A stretch of 64,000 nucleotides of DNA, from positions 14,938,420-15,002,419 of the forward strand of contig NC_135228.1 of NCBI RefSeq assembly GCF_052324685.1, in the 5' to 3' direction. Each line of letters opens with the position of its first letter. Position 1 is the stretch's first letter. Source of the DNA: Brachyhypopomus gauderio (taxonomy: Eukaryota; Chordata; Actinopteri; Gymnotiformes; Hypopomidae). Positions 1 through 13,606 of the stretch are shown here, piece by piece. The translations under genes and the position numbers were made by a program. A model generated the notes under the pieces. That model saw only the letters and a list, made by a program, of their open reading frames with translations. It was not told the origin of the DNA and did no database searches.

Positions 1-3000
1 GTTACTGTCCTTTTAATGTTGCTATTTGATCGTATTGTAGCAATATGCTTTGCTGCCATCTGTTGATACGTGGAATTCTGAAGGAAATGAAATCCATAGG
101 ATATATAAAAAGTTGCCTATCTTAGATTTAATATTTTTAAGGTCAAAATATTTGTTATGCCATCTACGGGGAAAATCCAGAAACCATTCTCTCGTTTCTA
201 AAAATACTTTAATTTGTAGAAATATCACTAGTGTTCAAATGTAAAAAGTCACTATACAAGACAAAAAAGTTACGTCTGTATTGACCTTCGTATGCTTCAG
301 GTGGCCGTCTCCTGCTGAAACACACAAAGCGTAGCCTATGTATGATCTGAGAAAACAAACCAGAGGCTAAGTTAAAGTAAGACATAAAAATTACGAATAT
401 CATTAGTCTATACATTTTTCTTAGACCACCAGATTTGGTAATGAACAAACAACTGAATTCATGGCAAATTGTGCTAATCGATAATTATTTGAGACGACTC
501 AGAGCATAACCTGGTTAATAGCCAACTTAATATCCTCTACTACGAATCATATTTTCATATAGATAATTTTCCATGCCTCTTTCGTTTATTCTGATTCCTA
601 TTGGTCTTGAATGATGTCATCCACTTTTAAACCCCGCCTTCATCGCAGCATCCCCCACCCACCCCCACCCCCGGTGTTCTCTCTCCTCAGCACGCGCACA
701 CTACACACGAGTGCACGCTGACGCGCGACTACATTCACGTTGTGCTGCTCGCTCATATAATCGACCGGTGACAAAATGTTTTATATTCAGGATAAAAAAG
801 CCCATCCTACATGTGTGAATTGAACGTAGACGGGGAAACATTTCTGCTGCTTATTTAAAAAAATATGAATTTCGTTCTTGCAGAGCATAAGAAAATGAAG
901 CTAGTAATGTTTTCATGCATCGTAGAGGAATTGTCGCCAGAGAAGCACAGGGGTAAAAGTAATTAGAAATAATGACGATACACCGGATCTATCAAGTGTA
1001 ACGTAAGTATTTTTGATTTTTGTTTTATTTCAAGGCCTGCATGCAAAACCCACAATAACTATAGTTCCTTCGCCAAATTTTGCTTTCAGTAGACCAAAAA
1101 GGTACGACTTGACAGTAGCCACCTAGTTCTTTTATTTGTCGCAGGCCTTCATAGCGACACAGCCGTTCCTTATTGTGAAATATTTCTCTAGCCTGTGCAA
1201 CCGTTATACAAACAAGCGCATACGCGCTCTATCGGAAAAGCCTTCTCTCATCAGTTAGGCTGCACCACCGCTAGAACAGACATGCAGTTTCTTAGATTCA
1301 TCACGAGAAGACGAGTTCCAATGTTATAAGGCAGACAGGAAGAGAACCAGTTACCAGATCCTGGAAGAATACATCACGCATGATCTTATGTGACAGCGTG
1401 GCCTAACGACTCATTTTGTCAGTGGCACAGGTTCTGCGGAGAGCACCACTTTTTACACTTAAAGTTTTATTCGCGCTGTAAAACGATAATAATTTCACCG
1501 CATTGGATGCCTGAGCAAAACATTTTAATAAGAATGATCGAATATTCGTAACGGTCATTTTGCAAGGACAATCAGTTAGAGGAACAAAGGCCCAGTCGTG
1601 ATTACTGGTCACAAAAACCACCGCTTATTCCTTGCTGTGGTAGAAACTGACGGAGAAGCGTGAGCTGTGAGCGTAATGATGTGTGACGATGGCCCAAATC
1701 TTTTAATTTCCCTGTTTCTGCCTTATTTATCATAGGCATGTAGTATTTACGCTGTCTGATTGTTTTGTTATTCGTATAATATGAGGAACAATGATATAAT
1801 TCGCAAAGATTAAAACAATAAAACTGGCTGAACGGGTGAGCACGAGTGCCGATGTTAAGTATTGTATAGGCAGGCCTTTATCTGACGCAGGCTGTTTGTA
1901 CAGCGTGTTTAACAACGGATCACAGTGAAGTAGGCATGTTTCAAAACAACAGACGCGTTCAGGTTTAAGCGTCTTTTGGGGGAAATATATTTGCTGAAGA
2001 TGAGATTTTTTTTCTTTTCTTTGTTTGTTTCTTTTTCAGTTAGACCTAAATAATAACGTCTAATTACAAAGGCTGCACATATACTACTTATGCCATTAAA
2101 AATTGTATCAAAAACCGAATACAACTAAACCAGCAAATCTTTAATGTTTATAAACTTTAGTGTTTTGTTGCAGCTATTACTATATATATCTCTCATTTTC
2201 TATGCCTAAAATGCAGTGTGATTATATAGGCTATGGCATGCAAATGTTCTAACTGTAGCAGTTGTGTTTGGATTGTGACTGTGCTTATAATGCGCTGACT
2301 ACAGTAAACACTTGCTAATGTACAAGCGTGTTCTGTTTTGGCCCCGGTGCAAATGATTACACACGTAATGTTTGTGCGATGGCGCTGACGAGGGTTGTTT
2401 GTTGTGTGAGCGACAGTGATCGGAGTGATGCTGACTTGCAACGTGAGAAATCTGGGTCAATGTAACCTACCACCCCCTTCACCACAGGCAACTAAAGGCA
2501 TGGCTGAAAAAAGACAGAGGATGAGGATGGCGGGCTCACCAGGCTCTGTGCGTGGATGTGTGCGTTGTGGGATAAAATACACAGTATGATGGCTGTGTCC
2601 TGCACTGTATGTGTAGCATATGTCTGAAATGCAGTTTTGCTTGTGGGTCCCTCCCATGAGGTCTACTGCAGATTCAGCCATGTTACGTCTTTTTGTAATT
2701 TGTCCTCCGAGTTCTCCTTCTCCCTCCCACTTCCTGACATTCCATTCATTGCAAATGTTACTAACTGCGATACGCTGGTGTATGTTACCTTGTCTTTGTG
2801 CATTAAGAATTTTGCATTTAAATTATTATTTGTTATGATACGTTAAATGCAAACCGTTATTATTTATGAGCTTCTTTACTCCTGGCTTAATTAACACATT
2901 TTATTAACTTTCTCGTTGCTACATGTTCATGTTGACAAGTGAAGACAGAATTATTAGCCTTTGGTTAGTTTAATATCGGCAGACAAAGTTATTTACTTAT

Positions 3001-3312
3001 ATATTATAATAAATGCATTTTTTTACTGATTTTATCCTGGATTGTTTTCTGTCGTTTCTTGTTCATTTAAAACAAAAGGTTGTGGATGACAAACAGAAGC
3101 TACCATTAGCTTCTGTGCATTAATCATCACAATTGTTTGTGTAGTTGTGTGTGCTGTGACTAAAATTGACCCAACATCCTAATACATGAATATAATGTGC
3201 ATACAACATACATTTTAAAATTATATAAATGCCAGATTTTACATGAAGTGGTAGATTAATCTGTCTCTTTTTGTCCTCTGTTCTGCAAACACACAGCTCT
3301 GCTTAGCCCCAG
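1..3312. other. Upstream DNA of the dusp10-like gene; no coding gene seen
   Basis: No open frame here resembles a known protein; the longest are under 90 codons and look random. A GC-richer stretch at about 615-775 contains C-rich tracts and a TATA-like hexamer near 755. A good splice-donor sequence (GTAAGT) lies near 1002. Together these could be the promoter and a non-coding first exon of the phosphatase gene that starts at 3313, which has an acceptor-like CAG about 17 nt before its ATG. This is inference. The rest is AT-rich with no recognisable repeat family. Confidence 0.4.
615..775 (+). promoter_or_regulatory. Candidate promoter of the dusp10-like gene
   Basis: A C-rich segment (about 650-675) is followed by CpG-containing sequence and a TATA-like CATATAATC near 754. 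It lies on the coding strand about 2.5 kb upstream of the phosphatase ATG and is followed near 1002 by a strong splice donor. The composition contrasts with the AT-rich flanks. No start site can be proven from sequence. Confidence 0.25.
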
Positions 3313-6300
3313 ATGCCTCCTCTCCCTCTTGACGAGCGCATAGTGGTTATTCAGCGGCCTAAAAACGTGGCCTTGCGAGTGACCTCTCCACCAACCACCT
3401 CCCAGTCTTCCCAGTCCTCCCAGTCTTCCTCACAGCGTCTTGCCAGCCGCACTGAGCTCCCATTCCAATCACCACAGTCCCAGCCTCCTCTATATCACCC
3501 CTGTGCGTCCTTCAACTCTTTGTCCCTGGAATGCCGGCACAGGCCTTTTACCCGTATACAAAAAGCCAAGGGCGAGAGAGGTGCCACGTCAGAGGACATC
3601 AACTGGATCCCTAGCCACTGTCACAGCAATGGGTCTGTGACTCTGGCACCCAGACCTCATAAGCACACACATTCCGTTGATATTAAAGTGTCTGTGGACA
3701 AAGGAGGGACACATTCAGACAAAGGACGCAGTAGCAGCTTAAATCGAGGTGGAAGTGTCAGAGAGGGCAGAGGTACAAGGCACTTGGATCCAGGGCAAGG
3801 TGCCTGGAAACCCAAAACAAAGTCTTCAGAGCAAGTTGAGAGGTACCAAATCCAGAACAAGACCCAACATACTAGCCACCATCAGAACCACTTAGCAGTG
3901 TCACCAGGTGGGGTCTTGGAATTCATTCCAGCCCAAAGACAGCAATCCAAATCTAGGTGGACAAAAGAAGACCTGTCATCAAAGTCTCACTATAAAACCC
4001 CCAACTACAGAGAGCCGCTATCTGTGGGAAACAAAGAAAACTCCAAACTGGGACCTGCTCACCAGCCCTCCAACCCCCATAGTGTACCCCATTACCACGG
4101 CACTGCCCAAACATCTCATGCGTCTATCTTAAACACTCACTACCCAACTGGCCCACCCTCTGCACCCTTCCGAGCCACATCTTCTTTCCAGCATCTAGGT
4201 CAGACCCGTCCCTCCCGTACCAGAGAGCAACGTCCTCAAATCTTCGACGGCTTGCCCCTTTCTCCCGCTTCTCTGTGTGGAGGCTTCCCTAGCCCTGACC
4301 ACACCTGCACTATTAACTTTTCACGCCCATTCAACTGTGGCTGTTGGAGGCTGGTACGGGGGAGGGGAGATAGAGGTCATTCCTCCGGCTATCAAGGAGG
4401 CAGTGGAAGCCCATCTTCTTCATTTTCTCGAACCCAAGGAGTAAGTCCAACCAAGAGAGGTGACGGCATCATGGGACTGAAGACCTTAGGAGGGTGCCTG
4501 TCCACAGCTTCTACAACCAACACCTCTTCCTCCAATAGTACTGCCTCTGACTGCCGCACAGGGCTTCTTAGGCCCTTACGCTGTGCATCCTGTTCTGGGG
4601 ACGGTGGTAGTTTTGAGAGTCCTACTGCTTTTCGTAAGAAACTGGTGGGTGGTTGCCTACCATGTGCCCCACTATCCTCCTCTGCTCCTCTGCGGGCATT
4701 GCAAAGTTGTGTCAGTGGTTGCAACCCCAAAGCAAGCCAGGCAGGTAGCTCGACCTGCAGCTACTGCAGCAGTGATCCTATAGTGGTGACCTTTAACCCT
4801 CATAGAGGGAAGCCTCCCAACATAGGCCATAGTACAGGAACACACACAATGGGAGGGTACCAACTTGATGACGATGATTACAGCGTGCGCACAATTTGGC
4901 CTGAGGAGCTGGCGAAGAAGATGACACGCTCTAAAACCCAAGCTAACCACCACAGTGCAGGGATGGGACTGGGAACAGGAAGGCCTTACATGGGCCATGA
5001 CCAGAGCAGCAGCAATGGAACCAACCCTGTCATTTTGGACTGTCAGAACCTTCTAGAATTTACCCGCTCCCAACTGACAGACCACGCAGGACGACGGAGG
5101 CTTCAGCAAGGCAAGATGGCGGTTTTAGACTTCATGGGGTCAGGAAACAGCAGAGACCCAGGCCGAGACTCTCTGAAGAGGCTCTGGAACAAAGGAGCAG
5201 ACGCAAGAATGGGAGACAGCGATGGACTTGATGATGATGTGCTTCCACGCTCTCCTTCACCTCACTCTCTCAGCACCGAGTCCCCACCCTCCTTCTCACC
5301 TCCTCCCTCTGCTCCTGGTACCCTCATCAAGCCCAAACCCAAAGGAAGAGAGCGGGAGGGCGGGCACTCTTTACCGTCAGCGCAGTCACTCCACTTGGTT
5401 CTCAACTCACTTAACAGAGAGCAAGATGAGGAGAATGGAAGAGGTAATGATGCTTTTGAGTATTCCTAAAAGGGCATGACAAATATAATCTCATATCCTG
5501 TAATAATCAGATATACTCAACTGGAATTAACATCATCAGGTCTATTGTAAATAATTAATGTTCTCCCTTTTATACATAACTGGCCAACATCCTCCTAGTG
5601 TGCTGCACATTTGGCTTTCTTAGCTTGTGTGTGTAGTGGAGAGTATCTTTGGAACTAATGTAGTAGCAGAATCAAGATACAGCTATTATTTGCAAGCCCA
5701 CGTTTCAATTGCAGCACAACTCCAGCCATAACCCCAGAGTCATATTTCTAATTAGCATGGCAAAAAGCCAACTTATCTTCAAAACTGTCATGGTACAATG
5801 GATGTATGTAGCTTAATACAGTTCTTTCTCTGGAGTGCTATATCTTCTTACTCCAGATAGATATCTTCTGTCTTGTCACTATCTCTGTCTAATATCTATA
5901 TAAATATTTAAACATTGTGGGGGTTTTAGTCCTCGTTTTATTCCCATTTTAAATACCTTTGTCTGAACATTTTTTTCTTCAAATGTTCAGCTTCACTGTC
6001 CCTTTTTTTCCTATTATTGTAATAGATGTGGTTCAATGCAAAAGGAGAGAAAGAAAAGCAGTAGAATAATGATGTCAATGCAAACAGGATAAGAGAAGGA
6101 AGGATTAAAATAAGTGAAATTATCACTTTTCTTGTAAAATTTTATATGAACTGATATGAAGCCCTCATGGCAAAATATCAAACTTGTCCCTCACTTGCAT
6201 CATGAAGCCTGTGATTTTTTTCATGTTTTATAAAATTATTTACCAACAAACTTCCAGAACTAACTTGTGCCATAATTGCATAAGGTTCACATTTCACAGC

Positions 6301-7510
6301 ACTTTGCCATCATTTAATCTGTCCTGATAACATTGTGATTAATATATGTTATATATTATTATAATATTATAATATATCAGTATATCTTTTATATAATATA
6401 TATATATATATATATATAACATGTTTAAATATGTTATATAAGAATGTTTAAAGCTATAACTGGATTTGCATTTTTTTCCCTGCTCTTCTTTTCTGTCTAA
6501 CTTGCATAACAGGTGCATTTACATGAATTTACATGAGCCAATGAAAAGGTCTGTCCTTCTCTTCCAGTGCACCTCTCCCTCCCACTTTCCTCCTCCCTCC
6601 CGGCATCTCTCTCAGACGAGAGTGTGATGACCCCAGATGTGGAGAATGCTGTGGTTAGTCCCATCCTACCTTTCCTCTTCCTGGGTAACGAGAGGGATGC
6701 ACAGGACCTGGATCTGCTGCTGCGTCTGAACGTCAGTTATGTGGTCAACGTCACCACCCACCTGCCCCTCTACCATGTGGATACGGGTCTGGTGCGATAC
6801 AAGAGGCTGCCTGCAACTGACAACAGCAAGCAGAATCTCCGTCAGTATTTCGAGGAGGTCTTTGAGTTCATAGGTAAGATGAGTACCATCTCACGCTGAG
6901 ACTTTTTCACGCTGCGTCTTTCTCATGCTGACTCTTCGAATCTGTTTGCGTCTTGTGCGGGTTGCTGTTTGTTGATTCTTTTAATTAAGCTGTCTCAGCT
7001 GTGCTTTGAAGCCGATGCAAAAACCTAACACAAAAAGACCTTTTTGGCAGTGTGATGGGTGGAAACATATTTCCCCTTTGTTGTTCTTTTATTTAGAGTT
7101 ATTATGAGTAAATAAATAAAGCAGAATTCAGAAATAGCATATCTACAAAAATAGCAATGGATCAGTAGCATGATTGCTGACATGTCATATTTTTCTTGAT
7201 TGATTATGTTCGTTGTTGTATTTTGTTTTGCATTGTTTTATCAGAGGAGGCTCATCAGAGTGGGCGGGGTGTTCTGGTGCACTGCCAAGCAGGCGTGTCC
7301 CGCTCAGCAACAATCGTCATCGCTTATTTGATGAAGCACACCCGTATGACCATGACTGATGCCTACAAATATGTGCGGAGTCGACGGCCAGTGGTGTCAC
7401 CCAATCTCAACTTCATGGGCCAGCTACTGGAGTTCGAGAAGGACCTCAACTCTGGAGTTACCCCTCGAATTCTAACCCCAAAACTAAGTGGTCTGGAGAC
7501 GCAAGTCTGA
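3313..7510 (+). CDS. dusp10: Dual-specificity MAP-kinase phosphatase, DUSP10/MKP-5-like (3 coding exons)
   Basis: Exons are 3313-5443, 6568-6873 and 7245-7510; the phases agree and give about 900 residues. DUSP10 enzymes dephosphorylate p38 and JNK. The start [12 protein letters not shown] resembles the human start. Exon 1 retains LAKKM and the kinase-interaction motif RRRLQQGK (about residue 594). Exons 2-3 carry the catalytic domain, with [15 protein letters not shown], the P-loop [11 protein letters not shown] (nucleophilic Cys about residue 826), [10 protein letters not shown] and the family tail [11 protein letters not shown]. Human DUSP10 is 482 residues. Here about 700 residues precede the catalytic domain, rich in Ser, Pro, His and Gln, and the end of the rhodanese-like domain before the exon 1/2 junction is not recognisable. 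The catalytic half is convincingly DUSP10; whether this is the main orthologue or a teleost duplicate is open. A 5' non-coding exon is likely. Confidence 0.88.
6393..6418. repeat. (AT)n microsatellite in dusp10-like intron 1
   Basis: An alternating TA run sits in a very AT-rich stretch (about 6335-6440) within the first coding intron, about 150 nt before the exon 2 acceptor. Confidence 0.85.
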
Positions 7511-10280
7511 AAGATCCAGTTTAATGAAAATGAAATGGGTGAAGGGGAGACAGTAGAAGGAGGTTGAAAAATGAAGATGGGAGACTGCACAATTGTTAGC
7601 AAAAATAGATTAACAACATGTTTATAGGGGTTTTATTCTATGAGAATCTAAGTGATAAAATGACCAGCTAAAACTAATGTGGGGGGCGAATGCATTAATA
7701 GATAGTTGCGATTAAATGGAGTACCTCTGCTCGTTTGAGTATTACATAACTAGCGCTTTAACAGCAGTAGGAAAATGGGTGTTCTAACCAACTTTACAGT
7801 GATATTCAGTTCATAAAAGCGTTCATAAAAACGTGCCAAGTTTCACAATGCTAAATATTACATACTAATGCATTACTAATCAGTATAATCAAGTTATTCT
7901 AGCAGTTATTATTAATTATATTATCAAGCTGCCCTCATTGACACAAGCAATGTGTAGAAACAATGAGGCAGGGAACACATGCAATGCAATGGCAAACAAC
8001 CTGGCTGTCAAGCACAGAAAAAAGACACAAAAATGTGATGAGTCTTTAAGAACGTAAAAAACAAATACACTCTATTATTAAAATTACATTACATTGAGAC
8101 CCAAAAACTGTAGCAGATTTTTCATACCTTCTCCACTGTGCACAGAACTTTTCTAGACAGATTCAATAGAAAGTGCAAAAATCTTTTTTTTTTTTACCCC
8201 AGTTGTCTGCTACACAGTCACAACCCTAACTTGAATGCTGACAGTTGAGAAATTTTACAATAAGCATGAACTTTGCAACAATTTTTGTTACCTGATTTGT
8301 GTTCTACAATATTTATCTCAATTTCCAGTCTGAAAGATGTGGTGGTGACCAAGGTCAGCTCAGTGGGACAGATTAAATGAAAAGCCTGGACACTGTCCCA
8401 TAACTGGCCATTTCAGATGGAGTTTGAGATTACTTCAGATTACTTCTGAAACCATTTCCAAAGACTTTGAAGTATGAAGAGCAAAAAAATGTTTTGTTTA
8501 TTGCTGTTAAAATTACACAGTCATAGATGGATACTATTTTTCTTTGTTTTTATGTTTTTTCCCTTATTGAAGTTTATGGACTATTTGTGTCGAAACATTG
8601 TCACTGTTACAACAGTGCCAACGTGTAGGTTCTATGTATTTATGTATTTATTATGTATTCCTTAATTATAAAATGGTTGTATGCCATGAGAAAACACAAA
8701 TGGGATTACTTTGATGATGAAAGCAGAACAAATGAAAAACAACCCTACAAAGTAGATTTACTATCTTATAAATTTACTCTGGAGAAGGATGTCATTACAT
8801 GTTTTATTACTCTGAATCTTCTTAAATTAAGTTGATTAGTGTTGTTATTTATTTATTTATTTATTTTACTTTTTTTGGACTAATCTGTTTTTTTGTTTTT
8901 CAGTCATTAGACTCAATGTCAGAATCTGTGGACTGCCTGTAGGTGGCTGACTGAAATTGTAATGGAATTGATGTAATCATTCCATATAATACCTGTCCAT
9001 GTCTCCAAGGGTGAAGAACTGTGAGTTTTGTCATTTGCAGCACTTATTGAGTTGTGGCTAAAATAGCTTTGGCTGAGTTAAACGTGTTAAATTGCGACAT
9101 TCAAGAAATTATAAAGTGATGGTAATATAAACAACAGCACTTATGTTGTGCTTAATTCAGCCATGTAGTCTATCATTTTTGCTATTTACAAACATCTTGG
9201 TTAATTTGATTCTGATGCTACTCATTTTTATAGTAGCATTTCAAATAATCCAGATGTGTTAAGCTCTCAGGACAGAAGGTAAATTGTCTGCTTTCCACAA
9301 ATGACTCCATAAGATAACTACCATTTTAATTATTTTTTGTCTAACCTTTTGGTCCACTGTTTACATTTTCTCCTCTTTCTTCTCAAAGCCTCTGCCTTTT
9401 TTGATACTATGCACCATCATAGATTTTTTTAGGGGGTATATTCAATGAGAAATACTAGGTTTTGTTCAGTTCACTGTGAAAAGCTTTCTTCTTCCTACAT
9501 ATTGTTAGCCTTAGGCCTCGAAATCTCCCCTAATCAGTCTTGGCTAGCAGGAGGTTTGTCTGCTGTCTCTGAGCGCTCACTTGCCTCATAGATTCACTGC
9601 CGTGTCTATGGTTCAGTTCCTCAATCCAGAACAAATTAGCTGGATACAGAGCCACAGAACTTATGAGCAACAAAAAAACCCCAAAACAACGAGAAGTCCA
9701 TGTTGTGACATATGCCTCAAAATCTTGTCTCCGCTGGAGTCTCAAAAGCTGAATAATTCAAAAGCAGCTCTTCTCTTTCCCAAGTGGTCAAATGTTTCTT
9801 TGTATAATTTGACTGGGTACATTTTTTGCCCAGTGAAATGATAAACCGTACATCGCCAAATGTGTTTCAATGAGATAAAAGTGCTCTGAGAGACCAGACC
9901 AATCTCAGTCTAGAGATGGATGTTGCTTAGATATTAAGGACAACAAAAGTAAACTTGAATCTTTGTGCTTGAGGTAATTGAGCTCTAAAACATGTGACAC
10001 TATTTCTTGACATTTCTGTCCTTATTGTTTATTGGATAAGATGCATCATTTTGGAACTGTTCTTTGCTCTTTTTAAGCCTTTTATCTAAAACTGCCAACT
10101 GATTTTCTGTTACATACAACATGTGTTTTAGAAGTGAAAATGGGATGCCAGAAATGCCTTTGGGTAAAGCTGAATATATAGTTACTGTCTTCCAAGTCAA
10201 TGTAGCACCTAAATATGAAGAGGAAACATTTTGATTTCTTGGATATCTTAAAAACGTTAATTTGTTTGTGCAGCATCCAC

Positions 10281-10334
<54 letters not shown>

Positions 10335-11917
10335 TGTGTGAGTGAGAGAGAGAGAGAGAGAGAAAAAAATGAAATTAGAAAGAAGATGGTTACAGTGGAT
10401 CTTTTCTTCCATTTCTACTAGGAATTCCAACCTCAGGCCTGTGATTTAATCATTAACAAACCTCAAACCTCATTGTTAACCTGCATCTGTCAATTCTACA
10501 ATAAACTCTGCCATTCTTCAAAGAGTTTTGCTCTTCCAAACACTGGGAACTTATTACCTCTCTATGTGTTCATTCATACCTTCCACTGCAGACAGGAACA
10601 GATATTTAGGATGGTGAAGATCAGGAGGTGAAATTACTTTCTGTGAATACTATATGAATACTATATGAAGCCTGTTGTTTTTGAGAGATATATGAACACT
10701 AAATCCATTTAGCAAATCTGTGTTAACCTCTTTAGAGTGATACAGGAGCCATTTGGAATTTTAATGTGTATAGAATTATCTCTTACATGTTTTTTTGCAC
10801 ATAAAATGTAAATTTTGTGCGTAATTTGCTCAGACATATAAATCTGTGTATTTCCATGACTTTAGATTTATTAATGTATGTTATTATTATTTTATTTTTA
10901 TTATTATTGTTATTATCAGTCTCTAGAGTAAAAAAAGACGTGTCCTGGAGGACAGTGTGTGCTGAGTGCTGTCCTATTATCAGTGTCTTAACCCCCTGCA
11001 TCCCTGGCTGATATTAGTCCAACCAACCTGGCGATGGTGATGTTCTCCATGTATCTTTATACCTTATGTAAGACAATTCTGTTACACTAGTGAATAACCA
11101 TTCTCCTGAGATAATCTTATATTTTCATATGTTTTCAGTGTTTTGTCTGGGCATTTCATCAGTGACTTTTAATAGAAGTGTATAAAAGTATTAGGTTACT
11201 GTCAGTTATGGATGACTGGAGTCATTTGATTGGTTGTGGTACATCATTACATCACCCCTCATCTCGTCCAGACTCAGATTTCAGTGTCCATGGGACACTA
11301 TATGGTGTGCAGTTGGACGTATCATTATTCTCATGTGCATTCATGTCCTTGTTAATTTTTTATCATTGTGAACTGCTAGGAGGGCTTTTGATGTTTTCCT
11401 TTTTTACTAAAACCTACTGTGATTGAGAGACTGCTGATGTTCTTAAGCAACACTGATGATAAATATTAGAAATTGTATTATTACCAGTATCAACTCTGAG
11501 AATGATTTACCTCTTTAGGAAAGAGCAGAAAAGCAAATGTTGTTGTATATTACCACGGAACTGTCCACAATTATAATATACTTAGTGGTTTCTGGAAAAC
11601 TAAAATGGTTTGTTGAAATACATTTTTTTACATCAAATCATCAATATGTTGTGTCCAGGTTTCTTTCGTGGTTAATGTGATAAAGTGTGGGCAGAGGGCT
11701 CACAGAACACATTTAGACTAAGGAGTGACACACTGACCATGTGTACTTTGGTATATGAGACTAAAATAAGATCATTACCAACAACAGTGGCCCATTTCCA
11801 AACAGGCATCTGTTATATTCATTGAGCCTTGACAGATTAGCATTGACAGCTCAGCCAATTACCCTGACAACTTCAACCTGCTGCTGTTAAATCGTTGGGC
11901 TGCAGAGCTTGGGCCCT
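7511..11917. other. 3' flank of dusp10-like gene and intergenic DNA
   Basis: This is presumably 3' UTR followed by AT-rich intergenic DNA. No open frame over about 90 codons matches a family I recognise. The only structured piece is the GT/GA microsatellite at about 10281-10362. I see no tRNA or other RNA gene. Confidence 0.5.
10281..10362. repeat. Compound (GT)n-(GA)n microsatellite
   Basis: A GT run of about 45 nt, interrupted near its end by two GAGT steps, passes directly into a GA run of about 20 nt. It lies in intergenic DNA. Confidence 0.95.
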
Positions 11918-12475
11918 GCAGAGGGCAGCTACAGTAGCAGAATGCAGAGGGCAGATACAGTAGCAGAATGCAGAGGGCAGCTACAGTAGCAGAACGCAGA
12001 GGGCAGATACAGTAGCAGAATGCAGAGGGCAGCTACAGTAGCAGAATGCAGAGGGCAGCATTAGTAGCAGAATGCAGAGTGCAGCTATAGTAGCAGAATG
12101 CAGAGGGCAGCTACAGTAGCAGAATGCAGAGGGCAGCATTAGTAGCAGAACGCAGAGTGCAGCTATAGTAGCAGAACGCAGAGGGCAGCTACAGTAGTGC
12201 AGAGGGTAGCTATAGTAGCAGAATGCAGAGGGCAGCTATAGTAGCAGAATGCAGAGTGCAGCTATAGTAGCAGAACGCAGAGTGCAGCTATAGTAGCAGA
12301 ACGCAGAGGGCAGCATTAGTAGCAGAACGCAGAGTGCAGCTATAGTAGCAGAATGCAGAGGGCAGCTACAGTAGTGCAGAGGGTAGCTATAGTAACAGAA
12401 TGCAGAGAGCAGTTACAGTAGTGCAGAGGGTAGCTATAGTAACAGAATGCAGAGAGCAGCTACTGTAACTGAATG
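11918..12475. repeat. 26-bp minisatellite, about 21 units
   Basis: The unit is close to GCAGAGGGCAGCTACAGTAG plus CAGAAT. It is tandemly repeated with a few substitutions; typical variants are GGGCAG/GTGCAG, CTACAG/CTATAG/CATTAG and GAATG/GAACG. Three units near 12197, 12373 and 12419 are shortened by about 8 nt. The array ends abruptly at an unrelated AT-rich flank. It has no unique spacers and no coding capacity. Confidence 0.93.
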
Positions 12476-12549
12476 AAGTCTAGGATGCTTGTATTGTTCC
12501 TGTTTATATTCTTGGCATCTAGACATGAGTCACTTGAGTGTCAAATAAC

Positions 12550-12760
12550 AGGCTATTTACATTTACATTTATGACATTTGGCATCCAGAGCGACTTACAT
12601 ATTTTTATCTCAATTTTTTATACAACTGAGCAATTGAGGGTTAGGGCCTTGCTCAGGGGCACCTCAGTCATGGCCTCAGGTCTGGGAATCGAACCCATGA
12701 CCCTCTGGTCACAAGACCAGTTCCCTAACCACCAGGCCATGACTGCCTTGACTGGCTATA
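12550..12760. repeat. Dispersed teleost repeat (copy 1)
   Basis: It starts with ATTTACATTTATGACATTT and CCAGAGCGACTTACA and ends with TCACAAGACCAGTTCCCTAA and a CATGACTGCC. A second copy with the same order of blocks lies at 22345-22560. The blocks CTTGCTCA(G/A)GGGCAC, CTGGGAATC and GTCACAAGACCAGTT are shared. I recognise the motif set as a very common fish interspersed repeat but cannot name the family. No TSD is evident. Confidence 0.7.
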
Positions 12761-13252
12761 ATGATATTGTGCATGACACAATAAACTGAAACATAAACTG
12801 GGGCAAGGAACCTAGCCACTAGGGTGCACACACCAGTGTATTTTAGTGCCGGTCCCAAGCCCGGATAAATAGGGAGGGTTGCGTCAGGAAGTGCATCCGG
12901 TGTAAAAACTGCACCAAATCAGGGCATTAGCGGAAATTGGACTACTGTTGGGACAAGGAGGAGGAGGAGAGGGGGGAAGAGGGTTCTGAAGCTGAAGGAG
13001 AGGAGGCAGAGCAGGAAGTTGGAGGTTAGAGTTTCCTATGTGGAATGTGGGCTCTATGACAGGTAAAGGGAGAGAGCTAGCTGATGCGATGGAGAGGAGA
13101 AAGATAGATATATACTGTGTGTACAGGAGACCAAGTGGAAGGGGAGCAAGGCCAGGAGCATTGGTGGTGGCTTCAAACTCTTCTATCATGGTGTAGACAG
13201 GAAGAGAAATGGAGTTGGGGTAATCCTGAAGGATGAGTTTAGTAAGAGTGTA

Positions 13253-13606
13253 GTGGAGGTAAAGAGAGTAAGTGACAGGGTGGTCTGTGTAAAGTTAGAG
13301 ATTGATGGGGTGATGATGAATGTCATCAGTGCTTATGCTCCTCAGGTAGGTTGTGATGTGAAGGAGAAAGAAGAATTCTGGAGAGAGTTAGATGAAGTTG
13401 TTTTGCAGGTTCCTAAAGAAGAGAGAGTGGTTATTGGAGCAGACTTAAATGGACATGTTGGTAGAGGGAACCGTGGTGATGAGGAGGTGTTGGGTAGACA
13501 TGGTGTTAAAGAAAGGAATATGGAAGGACAAATGGTGGTAGATTTTGCTAAAAGGATAAAGATGGCTGTAGTTAACACTTTACGAAAAAGGAAGAGCACA
13601 GGGTAA
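13253..13606 (+). pseudogene. LINE endonuclease fragment (RTE)
   Basis: This open frame of about 117 codons matches the middle of an AP-like endonuclease: NVISAYAPQVG, then VVIGADLNGHVGRGNRGDE, with the catalytic Asp/Asn pair in GADLNG. The upstream half of the domain (about 13020-13250) is in another frame, and the frame ends in a stop before the reverse transcriptase. It belongs to the LINE and is not a host gene. Confidence 0.85.

Noticed and set aside
4392..4730. 112-codon minus-strand frame inside dusp10 exon 1
   Set aside because: It is a shadow of the long low-complexity exon on the other strand.
11918..12475. CRISPR-like array
   Set aside because: Units are contiguous with no unique spacers, and the genome is vertebrate; it is a minisatellite.
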